Assembly (NCBI GenBank): GCA_026874595.1
Contig: CM049316.1
Coordinates: 67,354,676-67,418,675, forward strand
Length of the DNA: 64,000 nucleotides
Origin: Sipunculus nudus
Taxonomy: Eukaryota; Annelida; Sipuncula; Golfingiida; Sipunculidae
Reading direction: 5' to 3'
A program made the position numbers and the translations under genes. The notes under the pieces are model-generated. The model was not told where the DNA came from and did not search any database. It was given only the letters and a program-made list of their open reading frames with translations. Positions 1 to 12,410 of the stretch are shown one piece after another (position 1 is the first letter of the stretch; each line of letters opens with the position of its first letter).

Positions 1-1165
1 GCAAAATTTAAGGAACTAATTTTATATTTATACTAATAACTTATAAAATTTTAAAAATTCAGAACTAATTTTGGGTATTCAATTGAATCTTGATTAAATA
101 ATCTTACATCCCTGACAAAAAATCTCTAGCTTCAGCAAGCCCCTTGTTAAGGGAGTAAATATATTTCTTGATTTTTTACAAAGTGCATTATGTTTGGGCG
201 CATAACTTAAAACAATTACGCAATACTGACATCATTTCTGGCATGTGCACAGAGAATGTATTGAAAAACATGTATATTATATATGATTAAAGTCAGATCA
301 GTGGTTTTGATATTAGGCAGTATTGAAGTGTAATAACGGGTTTTTAATTGAAAAATGAAGTTTTTCATTAATATCTCAAAGGTATTAAGTCCTAGTGACC
401 AAATTCTTGGCATGGTAGGGAATTTTAGAGACATCTAATTGTATGCCAAATTTTAGAAACTGAGAGCTTAAGCTGGGGAGCTGAGCTCTTGCAAACTGCA
501 TAACACTAGCCTGATGTAAACAATATGTTACATGGTGCTTGAAAACTTGAATAAAATCTACAGTTTTTGATCAACTGGTTTCAAATTTTTAATGTTAACA
601 GACAAAATGCTCACAAAAACATGCTGAGAAAATTAAATCCACAGTACTTATAGGAAAAAAACGTGCCATGGTCAAAGTTAGGCAAAATTTAAGGTACCAA
701 TTTTTTGTTTTTGCTAATATTTTAAAAAATTTAAAAGATTTTGATCTAATTTTGGGTATACAATTTAATTTTGATTAATTAAAGTTATATTACTTGAAAA
801 TAAGTCCATAGCTTTAACAAGTTTTGTGTTAAGTGATCAAATATCTTTCCTGATTTTTTACAAAATGCATTATGTTCTGGCCCATAACTTTCTTAAATTA
901 TATAATACAGACATAATTTCAGGCATGTACATAGGAACTATATAGAGGAATATTTATGGTAAATATGAGGAAAAACAGATGAGTGGTTTTGATATTAGGC
1001 AGCCCTAAAGTGTGAAAATAGGTTTTTAATAAAAAATTGAGGTTTTTCCTTAATTTCTCAAAGGAACAAAGTCGCAAAGACCCAGTTTTCGGCTTGGTAG
1101 GAGATCTTGGGGACAGCTAACATTATGCTAAATTTTGGATTCCTAAGTCTTACGGTTTCAAAACG
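1..1165. repeat. Diverged tandem duplication, period about 681 bp
   Basis: The block starting at base 1 (gcaaaatttaagg) recurs from base 682. The alignment continues through shared landmarks such as gattttttacaaa, cattatgtt, gtggttttgatattaggcag and ctcaaagg, ending near 475 and 1155 with a constant offset of 681-682. The copies differ by many substitutions and small indels, so the duplication is old. Neither copy shows a convincing open frame. It may be part of a longer tandem array that starts before the window. I do not recognise the family. Confidence 0.8.
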
Positions 1166-1175
1166 TGCCACATCT

Positions 1176-1281
1176 ACGGACGGACGGACGGACGGACTGA
1201 CGGACGGACGGACGGACAGACGGACGGACGACGGACAATGGACCACGACTATAGCTCAGATGACTTATAGTCAGCTGAGCT
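1176..1281. repeat. GGAC microsatellite followed by a hairpin
   Basis: About 60 bases of (GGAC)n with small interruptions occupy 1176-1236. After a short spacer, 1253-1281 can fold into a stem: AGCTCAG and TGAC on the left pair with GTCA and CTGAGCT on the right around TTATA, with one mismatch. The hairpin is followed by CTAA. A hairpin next to CTRR resembles a Helitron 3' end, but no 5' TC terminus or Rep/helicase is visible, so that identity is only a suggestion. It could instead be the tail of the tandem repeat to its left. Confidence 0.5.
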
Positions 1282-2689
1282 AAAAATGCCATCGTAAGGG
1301 AAGAAGTCTTTAAAAGGCTGATGAGTTTATTTTTTAATTGGTATTTTGGCCCATTATTTTTTGGGTTTTGCTGAGTGCAAGATATTTCTGCTTCTGTTTG
1401 CGCTAGATCGCAATGAAAGCTGACATTTAATCAGAATAATAATTATAGGAAACAGCTGTGCGTCTGATTTTTGTATTTGACCGTAACCTAATTTTCAAGA
1501 TTGTCACGTGCTGAGCCTGTTATCTCTCATTTGTGGGCGATTGGGGGTGGCTTCCACTGCAATCGACGGCGACCGCAAGTTTTTATTTTCTGAAAGGTTT
1601 TGAAAAAAAATGCTTCATGGGTATAAGTATATATACACGATTGGTCCTGTCCGTAATGATGAATAGATTGGTTCTCCGCTTTTTCACCAACCCAAATGTG
1701 TCCAAAAAAAGGTAGTGTCAAGAAGATGTACTGATGTATTGAAACAGATTCTTATTGTAGCGTTACCTAAAAACTTTAAGATATTAAGAAAAACAGTTAA
1801 GCGAGCGAAAGAGGGACAGCTTGCTGCCTTTAACCTTCGATCCGTGACGAAATGATGAACAAACGTTGCGGTTCTGAATCAGTCGTTCTGTCCTAGAAAG
1901 TAATCATATGGAACCCTTAAAGAGTGAACGGGGTTTCTTGGGGGGTGGGGGGGGGGGGGGGTGGGGGGGGGGGAGCCGGTGGGAATTTACCTGCAACAAG
2001 TTAATGAATGTCACGATTAGGTCCCTGAGAACAATTGGTAGAAGAATTTCCTTAGAGCAGCCATCAGTTTGGGTGTGTTCCCTTAATTCTATCTTCATAA
2101 GGTTTGTGCTGCCCAAGTGCTACCCCTTAATTTTAAAAACATTTTTGTATAAAGTAAGAAAATATCTTTCAGTTATTTGTGATAAAAAATATGTGACAAT
2201 GAGTTTCTTATTGATCTCAAAACATAGCTGATCCGAAAAACAGTTAATATACGTTCCGTTACATTATTTTACTATGCTATTAATACCAGTGTTATCACAA
2301 AAGAGCTTCACCCACTTTAAATAATTCCCTGGATTGAACCAAATATGGTCATGGATATGTAAACAGAGATGCCTTTAGGAGTCTTTTTGCACACCCGAAC
2401 CCCTGAACGTTACAAAACTTCATTCACATACTCTTCAGCCGTTTAGTGAAACATACCAGCTACTCAAAACCATGCTCTTTCTTCTTACAAGGTAATGTTC
2501 AAAACACACTCAAATGTTAAACGAGATGAGGTGAGATGCATTCAAATCACAGTAGATATAATGTACTTAGGACCAAACTGAAAGAAAATCAGGTTGGGAC
2601 AAACTATGGCTTTGTAAAGACATACGTACAGCATCCGACCAGCGCAGACACTTGACTGCGCTGGTCAGGTGCTTTTCTCAGTGATTCAC
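1282..2689. other. No gene recognised; poly-G tract
   Basis: Only short chance frames are present. A long G run interrupted by single T bases lies at about 1939-1973. Around 1390-1480 there are fragments (tttgcgctagatc, ggaaacagctgtg) that resemble pieces of the dispersed family seen at 12.6, 46.0 and 52.3 kb. Confidence 0.5.
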
Positions 2690-3065
2690 CCCAAGTATTT
2701 ATTGCCTCCGCCAGCAGGGAATGCGTTCATCCCCGTTCGTGTGTGTGTTTGTGAGTGTGTTTGTGAGTGTGAGGGTGAATGTGTTTGTGTTTTGTCCACA
2801 ATATTCAGAATCATGAACGGAATTTCATCAAATTTCAATGACATTTCGGAAATGGGCCAGTGAAGAATCGATTAGATTTCGGTGTGGATCCGGCACGTGA
2901 TCCTGATTCAGGAAGGTCATCAAAGAATATTCACAAATGTAGAAAGGAATATGGGCCGAATAAGTGAATGCAAACATGGTTTTTGAAGCTTCTCTAAATA
3001 GGGACACCCACATGGCAGAGACTTGCATTCCCTTAAATGCAGATTTCTATTGTTCAAAAAGGATT
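2690..3065 (+). repeat. Dispersed repeat family A, copy 1
   Basis: This block contains a GT-rich microsatellite (2740-2790) and conserved stretches including aatgggccagtgaagaa, ggtgtggatccg, cctgattcagga and gggccgaataagtgaa, ending with atgcagatttct. The same series of landmarks occurs in the same order on the opposite strand at 14010-14350 and partly at 25330-25510. It carries no coding potential. It is probably a short non-autonomous transposon; termini are not defined here. Confidence 0.75.
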
Positions 3066-4000
3066 GACAGTAAAAAATTATCGGGCCAATGGAAATTGGG
3101 CACATAATTTTACCCAGACGAAGGTACGGGTAGAAATAAGCAGTAAGAGTAACGTCAGTTTCTGATTTATCGGGTTTATATACTTAACAGTCTCGCCAAT
3201 AGCCCCGTCCGCTATAGGCGTTTGAAGGCAGGGAACAGTGTCTCTGTTTTTTTTATCACAGTGACACTATACAGGGTCTAATTTGAAAGTGGCCGTATAT
3301 CATCAATAAACGGACGGTAAATTTTCTCATGATTATTCACAGTATGGAAACATCATTCAGGAAAATAGACAAGAACTGACAATGACTGTCATTAAGATGA
3401 AGGCTCTGTCACTTATAAACTGAATAAGTAATCTAAAAACTTTAAAGACCTGAAATTAGGTCACAGTGTTCTTTAATATTTTCTGCCATTGACGTAGGGA
3501 ATACATGGTTGACCATGTGTCACTTGTTGTTTTAAATTTTAGGCTTGGTTCAATTCCCTCATGTGCCATTTAGTTTTCTGTTCTCTTTCGCTTTACTATA
3601 TCATAATTTTTCCCATATTTTAAACATATGACATCCACTGGTTGATCAATCAACTAGGAATTTAAATACCATAAAACAGGACCCATAAAGTCAAATATAG
3701 TGACGTATTACCTCACAGGGTCCACACATACATATCTCCAATATATGGGACATTATTTTGCTTTCTTCTATCATAAGAACATTAAATTTGGTAACCAATT
3801 CAGTTATGAGCACATCAATTTATATGATCACATCATAAAAATTAACATATTAAAGGGTTAATATTTATTTAAGTTAGTGTCGCAATAAAATTACCATTAA
3901 TTTAATAAAACCTTTTTCTTACATAAGATAGGTTCATGGTTTCCTGGTGACAATGTATTGTTATAACACTGTAATCTATGAAGTTGGAGGCAGCCATAAG
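3066..4000. other. No feature recognised
   Basis: AT-rich sequence without a sustained open frame, splice-flanked exon or clear repeat. Confidence 0.5.
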
Positions 4001-4340
4001 ATAAGAATATGTTTTAATTTATATTCATAATATTATTATAGTATTATGGATATCCGGTTTAACGTGCACTGAAACAGGAATAATTCAAAATTTAAAACGT
4101 ATTAGTCGTTCCCACCAGAGGGAAATTTAAAACTTATTAGACGTTCCCACCAGAGGGAACGTTATCTTATCCCACCAGATAAGAATATGTTTTAATTTAT
4201 ATTCATAATATTATTATAGTATTATGGATATCCGGTATAACGTGCACTTAAACAGGAATAATTCAAAATTTAAAACTTATTAGACGTTCCCACCAGAGGG
4301 AAATTAAAAACTTATTAGACGTTCCCACCAGAGGGAACGT
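4001..4340. repeat. Two-copy tandem repeat, unit 178 bp, nested 40-bp repeats
   Basis: The unit starting ataagaatatgttttaattt at 4001 recurs at 4179 and is nearly identical for about 160 bases. Each unit ends with two further tandem copies of a module of about 40 bases containing attagacgttcccaccagag. Near-identity indicates recent duplication, unlike the older tandem at 1-1165. No coding function is apparent. Confidence 0.9.
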
Positions 4341-5219
4341 GTAAGGTTTTTGGAGATCCAGAAATTTTGCGTCTAGGTTACGAGTTGCCCAGAAGCAACG
4401 GTATACTATATAATGTTTAGCATTTTAACCTCTCAGCCATGTGAGATAATGATAACTTATAAACAAAGCCTACAAGGAACCGTCGTATGAATCATGTTGA
4501 CAAGTACCACATAACACCGATGGGTTGACAGATTCATTTATGACTGCTATCAATAATCCTCTGCTTTCTTTAACTTTAATTGGAGATTAAGACATCTCCA
4601 ACAAACTTTGAATATAAAAGCTTCTATATTAGACCAACAGGGTGCAGTTGGACATATGGTTCCTGCTGGAACCACTTCCCTGTATAAAGGCCCTGTATAA
4701 TATGGGTTTCTGTCTAGTGATACAATGTGGTAACCTAATCATGCTACAGCGCATGATCAGTTCATTAGAAGGCACTTAAAGGGCGGTTTTAGACTCCTGA
4801 TATTCGAACAGCAGAGAGAATGTATCATGGTAAGACATTTATGGATTTGCCTATATCAGAGTGTTATTTTATCAGTATGATTAAGTCATCTGTTCATTTG
4901 TTCAACAAATAAATCATTGTCCTAATGTGCTGAGAAAATGTGAAGTTGCTATCAAAAGGAGTACTGAAAGTAGCCCCCCCTTCCGGCCCCCCGAATCGAC
5001 ATAAGGCCACCTGTTCAAAAACCCGGACAACTCCCCTCTCAGACCATATATTATACAATATATATATATTTATTCATTTTACGCAAATTTCATTATGGTC
5101 AATTTTCAGCACTATATTGATTATGATTTACATTTGATTTAAATAAGGACAAACATTTATTACAACTCATTGAGGCTATCTTCACATGCACTCTTCTCAA
5201 TTGTCTCAATATCAGTTGG
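4341..5219. other. No feature recognised
   Basis: Intergenic-looking sequence with a short C-rich run near 4976 and no supported gene or repeat. Confidence 0.4.
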
Positions 5220-6041
5220 TGTTACAGGTGCCCTTTTTATTGTGTGCAGCGGTCTTACAGATGATTGTTTTAATGTGCACACGGATGTTCCATGTGTTGT
5301 TGGCATTTTGTTTGTGTGCCACGCGTAGCTCGTGTTGTAGCGACCTCGCCTGTCCCGATGTTGCAGGCTCGGTTTAATCCGCATTGGTTGAACCCTGGAT
5401 ACACAGCGTTCTTTGTTCTAGTATGTTCTTTGAACGTGTGTACTGTTTTAGATTATTTAGAATGTTCGAGCAATGGAAGGTTCTCGGCAGGAGGTGAGAA
5501 GTTATAAATAGGGGGTTGTGTTTTAAAGCCGAGAGAGAGAGAGAGGTGAGAGAATATTCCAGCGGACACAGAAGTGTGTAAATCAGTTTGTGGGAACTAT
5601 TCCGATAAGTGCGGCAATTATAGAATTTCTTCAGATTTTCTTCTTTATTTTTGACGATTCTTATTTGGTCTAAAGTTTACTTTCTGGATCGTTACAAGAG
5701 CTATATATAGGACTGTTATTCTCCGAGATAATTTGTGTGAACTGTTCGTCAGGTTTATACATTTTAAAGGACTTGTCGCTGTGACAGTGGTGGTATCCAG
5801 GTACTGTGCACTTTGTTTATTTTACTGTGTGATTATATTGATTTGCTGTTTTACTGTTGTTCTACTGTGTAATTGTATTGATTTAGTGTATTGTTTTAAG
5901 AATAAAAAAACACTAACTTCTTTATTCATTCCCCTAGACATTTCACGCTGCCTAGTATTACAGAATCGGATTTTTTTATCTCCATTACAAAATATATGTT
6001 CATCAGGCATACGTGATATGTTGATATAAGGTTCCATAACA
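5220..6041 (+). mobile_element. Solo LTR of the gypsy family at 34-38 kb
   Basis: It begins TGTTACAGGTG and ends GGTTCCATAACA, matching the termini of the LTR at 33997-35306 (TGTTAC...GTAACA). Shared internal blocks include attccagcggac, gcggcaattatag, attctccgag and the last 130 bases. A TATA-like TATAAATA lies at 5503-5510 and an AATAAA at 5901-5906. At 822 bp it is about 490 bp shorter than the other copy, with most of the missing part in the U3 half. The flanks (ttgg / atgg) do not form a perfect target duplication. No internal element sequence adjoins it, so it fits LTR-LTR recombination followed by decay. Confidence 0.88.
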
Positions 6042-7369
6042 ATGGATAAATGACAACTAATAAAGAAAACATAATGACACTATAAACTGATTGACGGGAA
6101 CATTTCGAAATTTAAAATTATTTGTGGTATTCCCCTATAAATTAGGGAGGACAAATTTACACCGCCCATACAAAAGTGAGGAGAAAAGCCCCATACCCTG
6201 GAACAAGGCTTGCACCAACTGGTCTTAATTCTACTCCGTGTCAAATTTGCAATTAGGGTCACAGAAAATTATAATAATATGAGTATTACTATTACATATG
6301 TGCCGTATTATGAATACTGTATGGTACTATAGACTGAAATATCAATAATGTAGTTTTGAAATATGAGGAAAGGTCGTAACTTAGACGTACCAGTGTAAAA
6401 GGATCATAATTGCCCTAAGGTAACAGTCGTAATTATTTGTAATTCGGCCCTTGTAAAAAGAATAAAACCTACCGGACAACTTGTCGTTTGATCTACATCC
6501 ATTACATGATATTTTATATACCCAACTACTGAAATGTCAGTCATCACAGTCAGTAGTCAGAATTGTGGATCCACCCCTTACACCCACACTGATGCTTCCT
6601 TCGAAGTTTTTCCATTAATTCCTCACAAGGACCTGCGTGGAACTTCCTATAACCTTTCGGGATTTAATTCAGACTGGCTTCTCCATTAACAATTTTCAAT
6701 AAACGCTATGTGATTTCATTCAAGGCCACTCTCTAGGACAGGGAGCACTCATTCAAAACTTCATCGTTAATTAATCACTTTGTTAAGGAATGAGGTCAAG
6801 GACTTTCAGCTGTCCCTCTTGTGTTCTCTCTGGACTATTTCTCCCTTTCATTTGAAGATTTGAAAGAAACGCTATCGATTCTGACGTAATACACCAATGA
6901 CTCCTCATTACACTCACGCCGAAGCCCCATTCCCTCTGCGCCGACACGCTTTGGGTTTTCAATGAAGCGCCCGTCCTTTCTATTCCACCGTTTTTATGTG
7001 AGAACATTTCATACATGGCCATTGACACCAATAATGCATGGTTGATAAAATACACGAAATGATTTAAACTGAAGAGTTTCACGTCAGTTCCCCTGTAAAA
7101 AAACTATTTGCTTGTGCGGTTTCTGAGAAAATGCGAGCCAAGGAGTAAATGAAGCACAGACAGCCGGACGGCCCACCGGACGGAAGAAAACATGTTTACT
7201 ATAGGACATTGAATGGGTTTATTTTCTGAGATGATCATAATTTAGATCAAACCCGGTATAACTTAGTCCGTAGTGTTCTTATTTTGCATCGAACCTGATT
7301 TTAATTCTGTCCATGGAAAATGTATCGGAATATTTACCCTGTCATGACGACCCTACTTTTCTACGTATT
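6042..7369. other. No feature recognised
   Basis: A minus-strand open frame of 99 codons (6783-7082) has no recognisable domain and no splice context, so I do not call it a gene. Confidence 0.4.
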
Positions 7370-7422
7370 CTCTCTCTCTCTCTTCCCCTCTCTCTCTCTC
7401 TTCCCTCTCTCTCTCTCTCTCT
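7370..7422. repeat. CT microsatellite
   Basis: Runs of (CT)n interrupted by TTCCC. It lies on the intron side of the RGK exon donor, about 600 bases away. Confidence 0.9.
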
Positions 7423-8025
7423 AAAGGCACCATAGTTGTTTCCATTTATTCTATCTTTAATTATCACCAGCAACCCGTCAGAATCAAAACGTATATCGTT
7501 AGTAATAAAATCATATTTCTCCGATCCGGTAATCATCTATCAAAATATCAGGCGAAACATTGGTTTAAGTAAGTGTTTTATAGTATATAAAATAGAAATT
7601 ATATTTTCAAAATCTAAACACGTGAAGTATCAGAAAATATTACAGACTGGTATCTGTTAAAGGAGGGTACCAACTCGTTATTTAGTACAGCAAAGGAAGA
7701 AATCACGTAATTTTGGTCACTATCTTGTAAATAACAGCGTTTTTACTGAGGAAAAATCTACTATCAGTCAAAATACCAATATAAAACATTATTATGTTAT
7801 TACATTAAAAATAATGGATCAATGAAATGGGTTGAAAATAAAAAATAAAAATTAACATGATTAATGTACTTATGTAACTAGACTATACTGAGAAAAAAGT
7901 CCTTCTAATGCATTTATATTCAGTACAACCACCACAATTTAAAAAATACATTACTAGAAATATGATATAAGAATTGAAGAAGATTAACATACACAAAAGC
8001 TGATGTTAATATTATTATAACCTAC
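7423..8025 (-). other. Start of RGK intron 1
   Basis: Follows the GTAGGT donor at 8025-8020 on the minus strand. AT-rich, no open frame. The intron presumably continues to base 1 and beyond. Confidence 0.6.
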
Positions 8026-8812
8026 CTCCTGTGTGGTCCACGTGTCCCATGTATTCCGACGTTTGGAACTGTAAGGCTATAGCACTTTTTCCGACTCCGT
8101 GCGAGCCGATCATAAGCACGTTGAATGCCAGTTGATTATTGGCGACGACAACACCACTGTCGCTTGTGTCCGAGACTACACTGCACTCACGTGACCTCCC
8201 AATGCCTTCATCAGTGACGTCAGTTTCCGCTATTTTCTCCGCCGCTTTTTCCGCTAATTTATTCTGCAGCGAGTCACCTTTATTAACAAGTCCTTTTCGT
8301 GACGTCACAAAATTCCGCGCGACGTAACTTTCCCGCCTCGGAGAACAGTTCAGCTGACGAAATTTTGTAAGTAGCGAGTCCTCGCTAGGGGCGCTGCAGG
8401 CGCGGGGCTTATGCTCGCACCCGGGGGTCACTAACGCAGTTATTCGTCTTCTGTGAACTGGGGAATCGGTGGCGGGAGCCGAATTTGATCGACTGCGTCG
8501 CTTCTTGCCTGGGGTTCTACGAGGAGATCTTTTCTTTCTTTCGCATTTTCCTGTAGTTTCTTCTGCGCTTGTCTGCGATTCATCCTCCTCAAGCACCGGA
8601 TTACAATGGTTTACGAAATCACGCCGCAGCAGGAAATTAGTGCATGGCGTCGAGCGCCGCCTGTTGGAGATTTCTGTCAAATTGGCTGTATGGCGTGGAC
8701 TGGCGTACAAGCCTGCCGTATAGTTATTTACTGGTAAACTTAACCGTCTCTCCTGCCCCGCCTCCTTTTCAGCAGCTAATGCGAAATAATGGTCGAAACA
8801 ATCGGTATCCAT
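8026..8812 (-). CDS. RGK-type Ras-like GTPase, first coding exon (partial)
   Basis: This is the 5' coding exon of a Ras-superfamily GTPase that most resembles the RGK group (Rad/Gem/Rem). RGK proteins act at the plasma membrane and inhibit voltage-gated calcium channels. The start ATG at 8812-8810 sits in the context CACCATGG. The first ~225 residues are low-complexity, basic and serine-rich, with clusters such as KKRSPRRTPGKKRRSRS and RACSAPSEDS; the latter resembles 14-3-3-type phosphoserine sites known in RGK proteins. Near the C-terminal end, FNVLMIG leads into a P-loop, GSHGVGKSA, then QFQTSEYMGHVDHTGG, where switch I would begin. The exon ends GGAG at 8026 and is followed on the minus strand by GTAGGT, a consensus donor, in phase 1; the frame read past the donor stops soon after. 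Downstream GTPase motifs (DxxG, NKxD) were not found in 1-8025, so intron 1 is probably over 8 kb. The long charged N-terminus and missing membrane-lipidation context fit RGK better than Ras or Rab, but the subfamily call rests on one exon. CpG-rich codon use contrasts with the AT-rich flanks. Confidence 0.85.
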
Positions 8813-10915
8813 GGTGATAGCTGATGTAATGGGATCAGAATGCTTCTGCGCAAGTCATGTGGAATATTCGATGAGTTTTGCCATACCTTGACATATTATA
8901 AATATTTTCAACTTGAGTGCAGCTGTCTCCGGGTGCATTTCTGTTAACTGATGATATTAATTAATGATAATGATATATTACTTATTAATTTTCCATGAAA
9001 CAAACAAGACGGTTGTTCTCAGGGATGAATTCCTCTTGTCCCCATCTTAACAAATATTCCCAAGTGACCAATGAGCATTCATATATGTAAAAGACACCCA
9101 CATCTGAAACAGGAAAAAAATAAACATAATATAAATGTTATATACTCTTACACAAATACAAAATGCGAAATAAATCATAGAAGGGTTGAACCATATTCTA
9201 TTGGTGGCGACTTTCAAGAATAACGTATTCTCAAATATGAATCCACGTCATAATCAAATACCATTTATAGAACTAACAAAGCAAACGAAGTTTTTTGATA
9301 ATTCTAAATGTATCCTACGTAAAAAATCATAAGAAACATTTAAATAATCTGCCACGATATCTCAAATCACATTGAATGCAGCTGAAATATTATCTTATTC
9401 CATCAAGACGTATATTTTGGAATTTTTGTCAGGTATTGCTTAATATATGCCAATTTATTTGGAGAAAGTCCGTAATAGGTGAAATATTTTAGTCGTATAA
9501 TGTTCGAAAGGGTTAAATAATAATTTCAAATACAAAATGTTGCATGGTACAAAAACAGATGCATTGTGAAAAAAAGATGTGAAAGAATGTATTCGAAATA
9601 TATTTGCTGTTACATCACTGACCGGATGATCTAAAAATAAATTTAGCGAAAAAAAAAAGATATGGCGTGATGCGGTGTTCGCTCACACAAATTTGCCAAA
9701 AGGTGCCTTGAAGCCATTCCTAAAAAATAGGGCTGTCCCCCTGTCGTCCCGAAACAGGGCTGATGTTGAAAGAGACATTCAAAGGGTCCCTGTAACAAAT
9801 GTTACTACTGATTGGTTGTTATTCACGATAATACTATATTACACCTTAAGTATTTTTGTGTCATACATCACACAAAGGGAGAAGGACATGACAGGTGACG
9901 GGAAAATAACTGTCAGTGGGAGAGAGAGTTCAATGGTCCCCACACCGGCCCTTAACACACCGAGTTGGTTGTTATAGGCGGAGCTGTCAGTCAAGGTGTC
10001 AATCAACCATCTGATCGTGACTGACAACACCTCTCACGGCCGTCAAAGTGCTCTCACACCGGAGCTTTACTGATAAATGTTATTTATCATTCTTTTGGAA
10101 TTCTGGGCATAGCTTTAGGCGGAGAAAGAATGGGAGTATGTGGGTTAATACAAAAGACAGGAAATCACTAATTATATTAACTTTTATAGTTGTGTTACCT
10201 TATCGAGTATGCCTAGGATTGGTCGTTTTAAATCATAATCGATTGAACTGGTTGAACATTTGCATGATCGTTCACAAAAAGGTATGTATGAATATGTTAA
10301 AAAGTCATATTGACTAGAATGCTTTAATCCTGTCAGAAATATAAAAAAGACAGGACAGCATTAAAGCTGAACTTTATACAGCGAACAAGTATTAACAACC
10401 AGGCCGTCACCATGACATTACAGCGTGATGTACAAGTCTGACTGTACTTACTCCGTCAATATTTACTTATAACTGACCAATTCATGAACTCTATGTGACC
10501 TTAATTGCATATTCATTCAATGAATATATGTGTTCAGTATTCAATGAATCGTGAGTAAAGCAGTTGCGAGCAACCATTCAGTTTCTGTTGGAAAAATAAA
10601 CAGTCAATCACCCGACAAGCGCAAAACTTTGCATAATTTAGGCGACTCTCCCAAACTGAACATTTGTATTCTGTACCAGTACCTGTCGGACATGTTTTCC
10701 GGAATATTTTTTCATACAAAGGAGACAGTATGAGAAGTTCTAGGCCAAAGGTTGCAGGAGCGACTACCGAGTGAATAATAATTTCTTGCCTGGCACGTAA
10801 ATCGTATGAGACAAATAATCCAAAATACTGCGAGACAGTTCGCAATGACTACGATTTATATTCGTCACTGGAGAATAGAGATGCAGCGATTCCAGTTGAT
10901 GGCGTCAGTCTTTGC
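8813..10915. other. Upstream flank of the RGK exon; no gene recognised
   Basis: A minus-strand TATA-like stretch (atatttataata) lies near 8890-8905, about 80 bases 5' of the RGK start codon, and could serve as its promoter or be chance in AT-rich DNA. A plus-strand open frame at 9675-9977 has no recognisable domain. Confidence 0.35.
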
Positions 10916-10979
10916 GACGTCATACGTCATCGGTCTTTGTGACGTCACTTACGTCTTATAAATAGCTATCGCAACCATG
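10916..10979 (+). promoter_or_regulatory. CRE-TATA promoter-like cluster
   Basis: GACGTCAT at 10916-10923 and a perfect CRE, TGACGTCA, at 10940-10947 precede TATAAATA at 10957-10964 by ten bases. An ATG follows at 10977, opening only 18 codons. CRE is the CREB/ATF site. The spacing is promoter-like and points away from the RGK exon about 2.1 kb to the left. No downstream gene is recognised, so this may drive a noncoding or spliced transcript, or be chance. Confidence 0.35.
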
Positions 10980-12059
10980 AGCATGAATGGCCTTCTGTGT
11001 AGGAGCGTTTTAGGGGCTCATTATCATAATTAGTTTAAGGGCGGAGCATATGGGCTGTGGTGGAGAGGTCATTTCTACTACTATTAACTGATGATATTAG
11101 ATCCCTAACCGTAGTTCCAGCTACCTTAAACCTGAGACTGGGAACATTCCGAACACGCAAGCTGCAAGCCTCATTGTTTTTTTTTTTTTTTCATTCCAAA
11201 TAAAGAAAGTCGTAAATTCATAAGTTGATACCACACGACAATGAAAACAGATGCAACAGGAAAAGCACTAAATAGAGCGGATACCTCCATGTAAGCAAAC
11301 ACCCAACCCCTTTATAAAATCGGCACTGAAATTAAATTACCAAAGTCCCGTGGTATTCGGTTTATCAGTGTTTGCGTTATTCTCAAAACAAACAAAACAG
11401 ACGACCGAGTTTTTGCCAGGAACGATGTTTTTTTAGTCAAACATGAGCACTGGCCGATTTTATTAGAAAAACAACACGCTTCAAGAGTGTACTTATACCT
11501 GCCTTCGGTGTACTTTTCAGAACGATAGACACAAAACAGTGACCGGTAGAAACCAAAATAAACATACAGAACTGACGAATATGCTTGATGAACCGAAAAT
11601 ACGTGTAAAACATTATCGCCTGGATACAATAATAAACCGTGGACAGAATTAAATATATATAAACTTTATTTAATAAACCGACGTAATGCCGTAATATATA
11701 CCTTCCTGTCTGCCTCATGGGAACAGATACAGATTGGAGGTCTTGACCATCTGTCTTACAGAATGTAAAAAAAATATGTGATACGAAAAATACAGCCTCC
11801 TACACTGGCAGACAACTAAAGCGTGCAGGTATAAACCTCAAAATATCTCTCGCGTAGGTAGCTTCAGCAGACGACATAAGACTGAGCAGACGACAGGATA
11901 TGAGGTGGGTGGGTTTTTGTATATTTAATTTGAACTCCGACATATCCGCCTTTTTATTCCTATAGCTTGGCGTTTCAACCTTCAAGATACTTATGACTAA
12001 CACAGTTTCTATTTTCTTCTCTGTTTTAAAGGTCTCGGCGAGGGACGCTTTTCCAGGGA
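10980..12059. other. No gene recognised
   Basis: A minus-strand frame of 105 codons at 11312-11629 has no domain or splice support. Confidence 0.4.
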
Positions 12060-12410
12060 GAACTTTGTTAGGGACATCCTAAGTCTGAGAGAAGCTTACA
12101 GATTTCTTGGTGCCAGGAAATGTCTTTACGCTCGTGTGAGCCAAGACATTCCTGGATGTTTACGTGAGCTAAAGACCTTTTTTATCCCTTTGTAAGCTTA
12201 CAGATTCCTTCGAATGTGCAGCTGAAAACTTGTAGGGCCCTTGCTTATGAAAGCTTGAGATTTCTGGAAATTTGTGTAAGGTGGATATGAAAAATTTCTT
12301 TACGATTGTGTAAGCTGGGAAATTTCCCTATACGGTTTGATAAGCTGTATTATTTCTTTACGCTTTGGGAAGCTTGGATATTTTTTCTGCGTATGTTTGA
12401 GACCAGCTTT
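12060..12410. repeat. Highly degenerate tandem repeat
   Basis: Variants of a 40-50 base unit containing atttctttacg, then tgtgtaagctt or ttgataagctg, recur along this block in the same orientation, spaced irregularly. No coding potential. Confidence 0.5.

Noticed and set aside
1908-2231. 107-codon frame starting with a glycine run
   Set aside because: The glycines come from a poly-G tract; the rest has no domain.
5733-6029. 98-codon plus-strand frame
   Set aside because: It lies wholly inside the solo LTR and has no Gag or Pol similarity.
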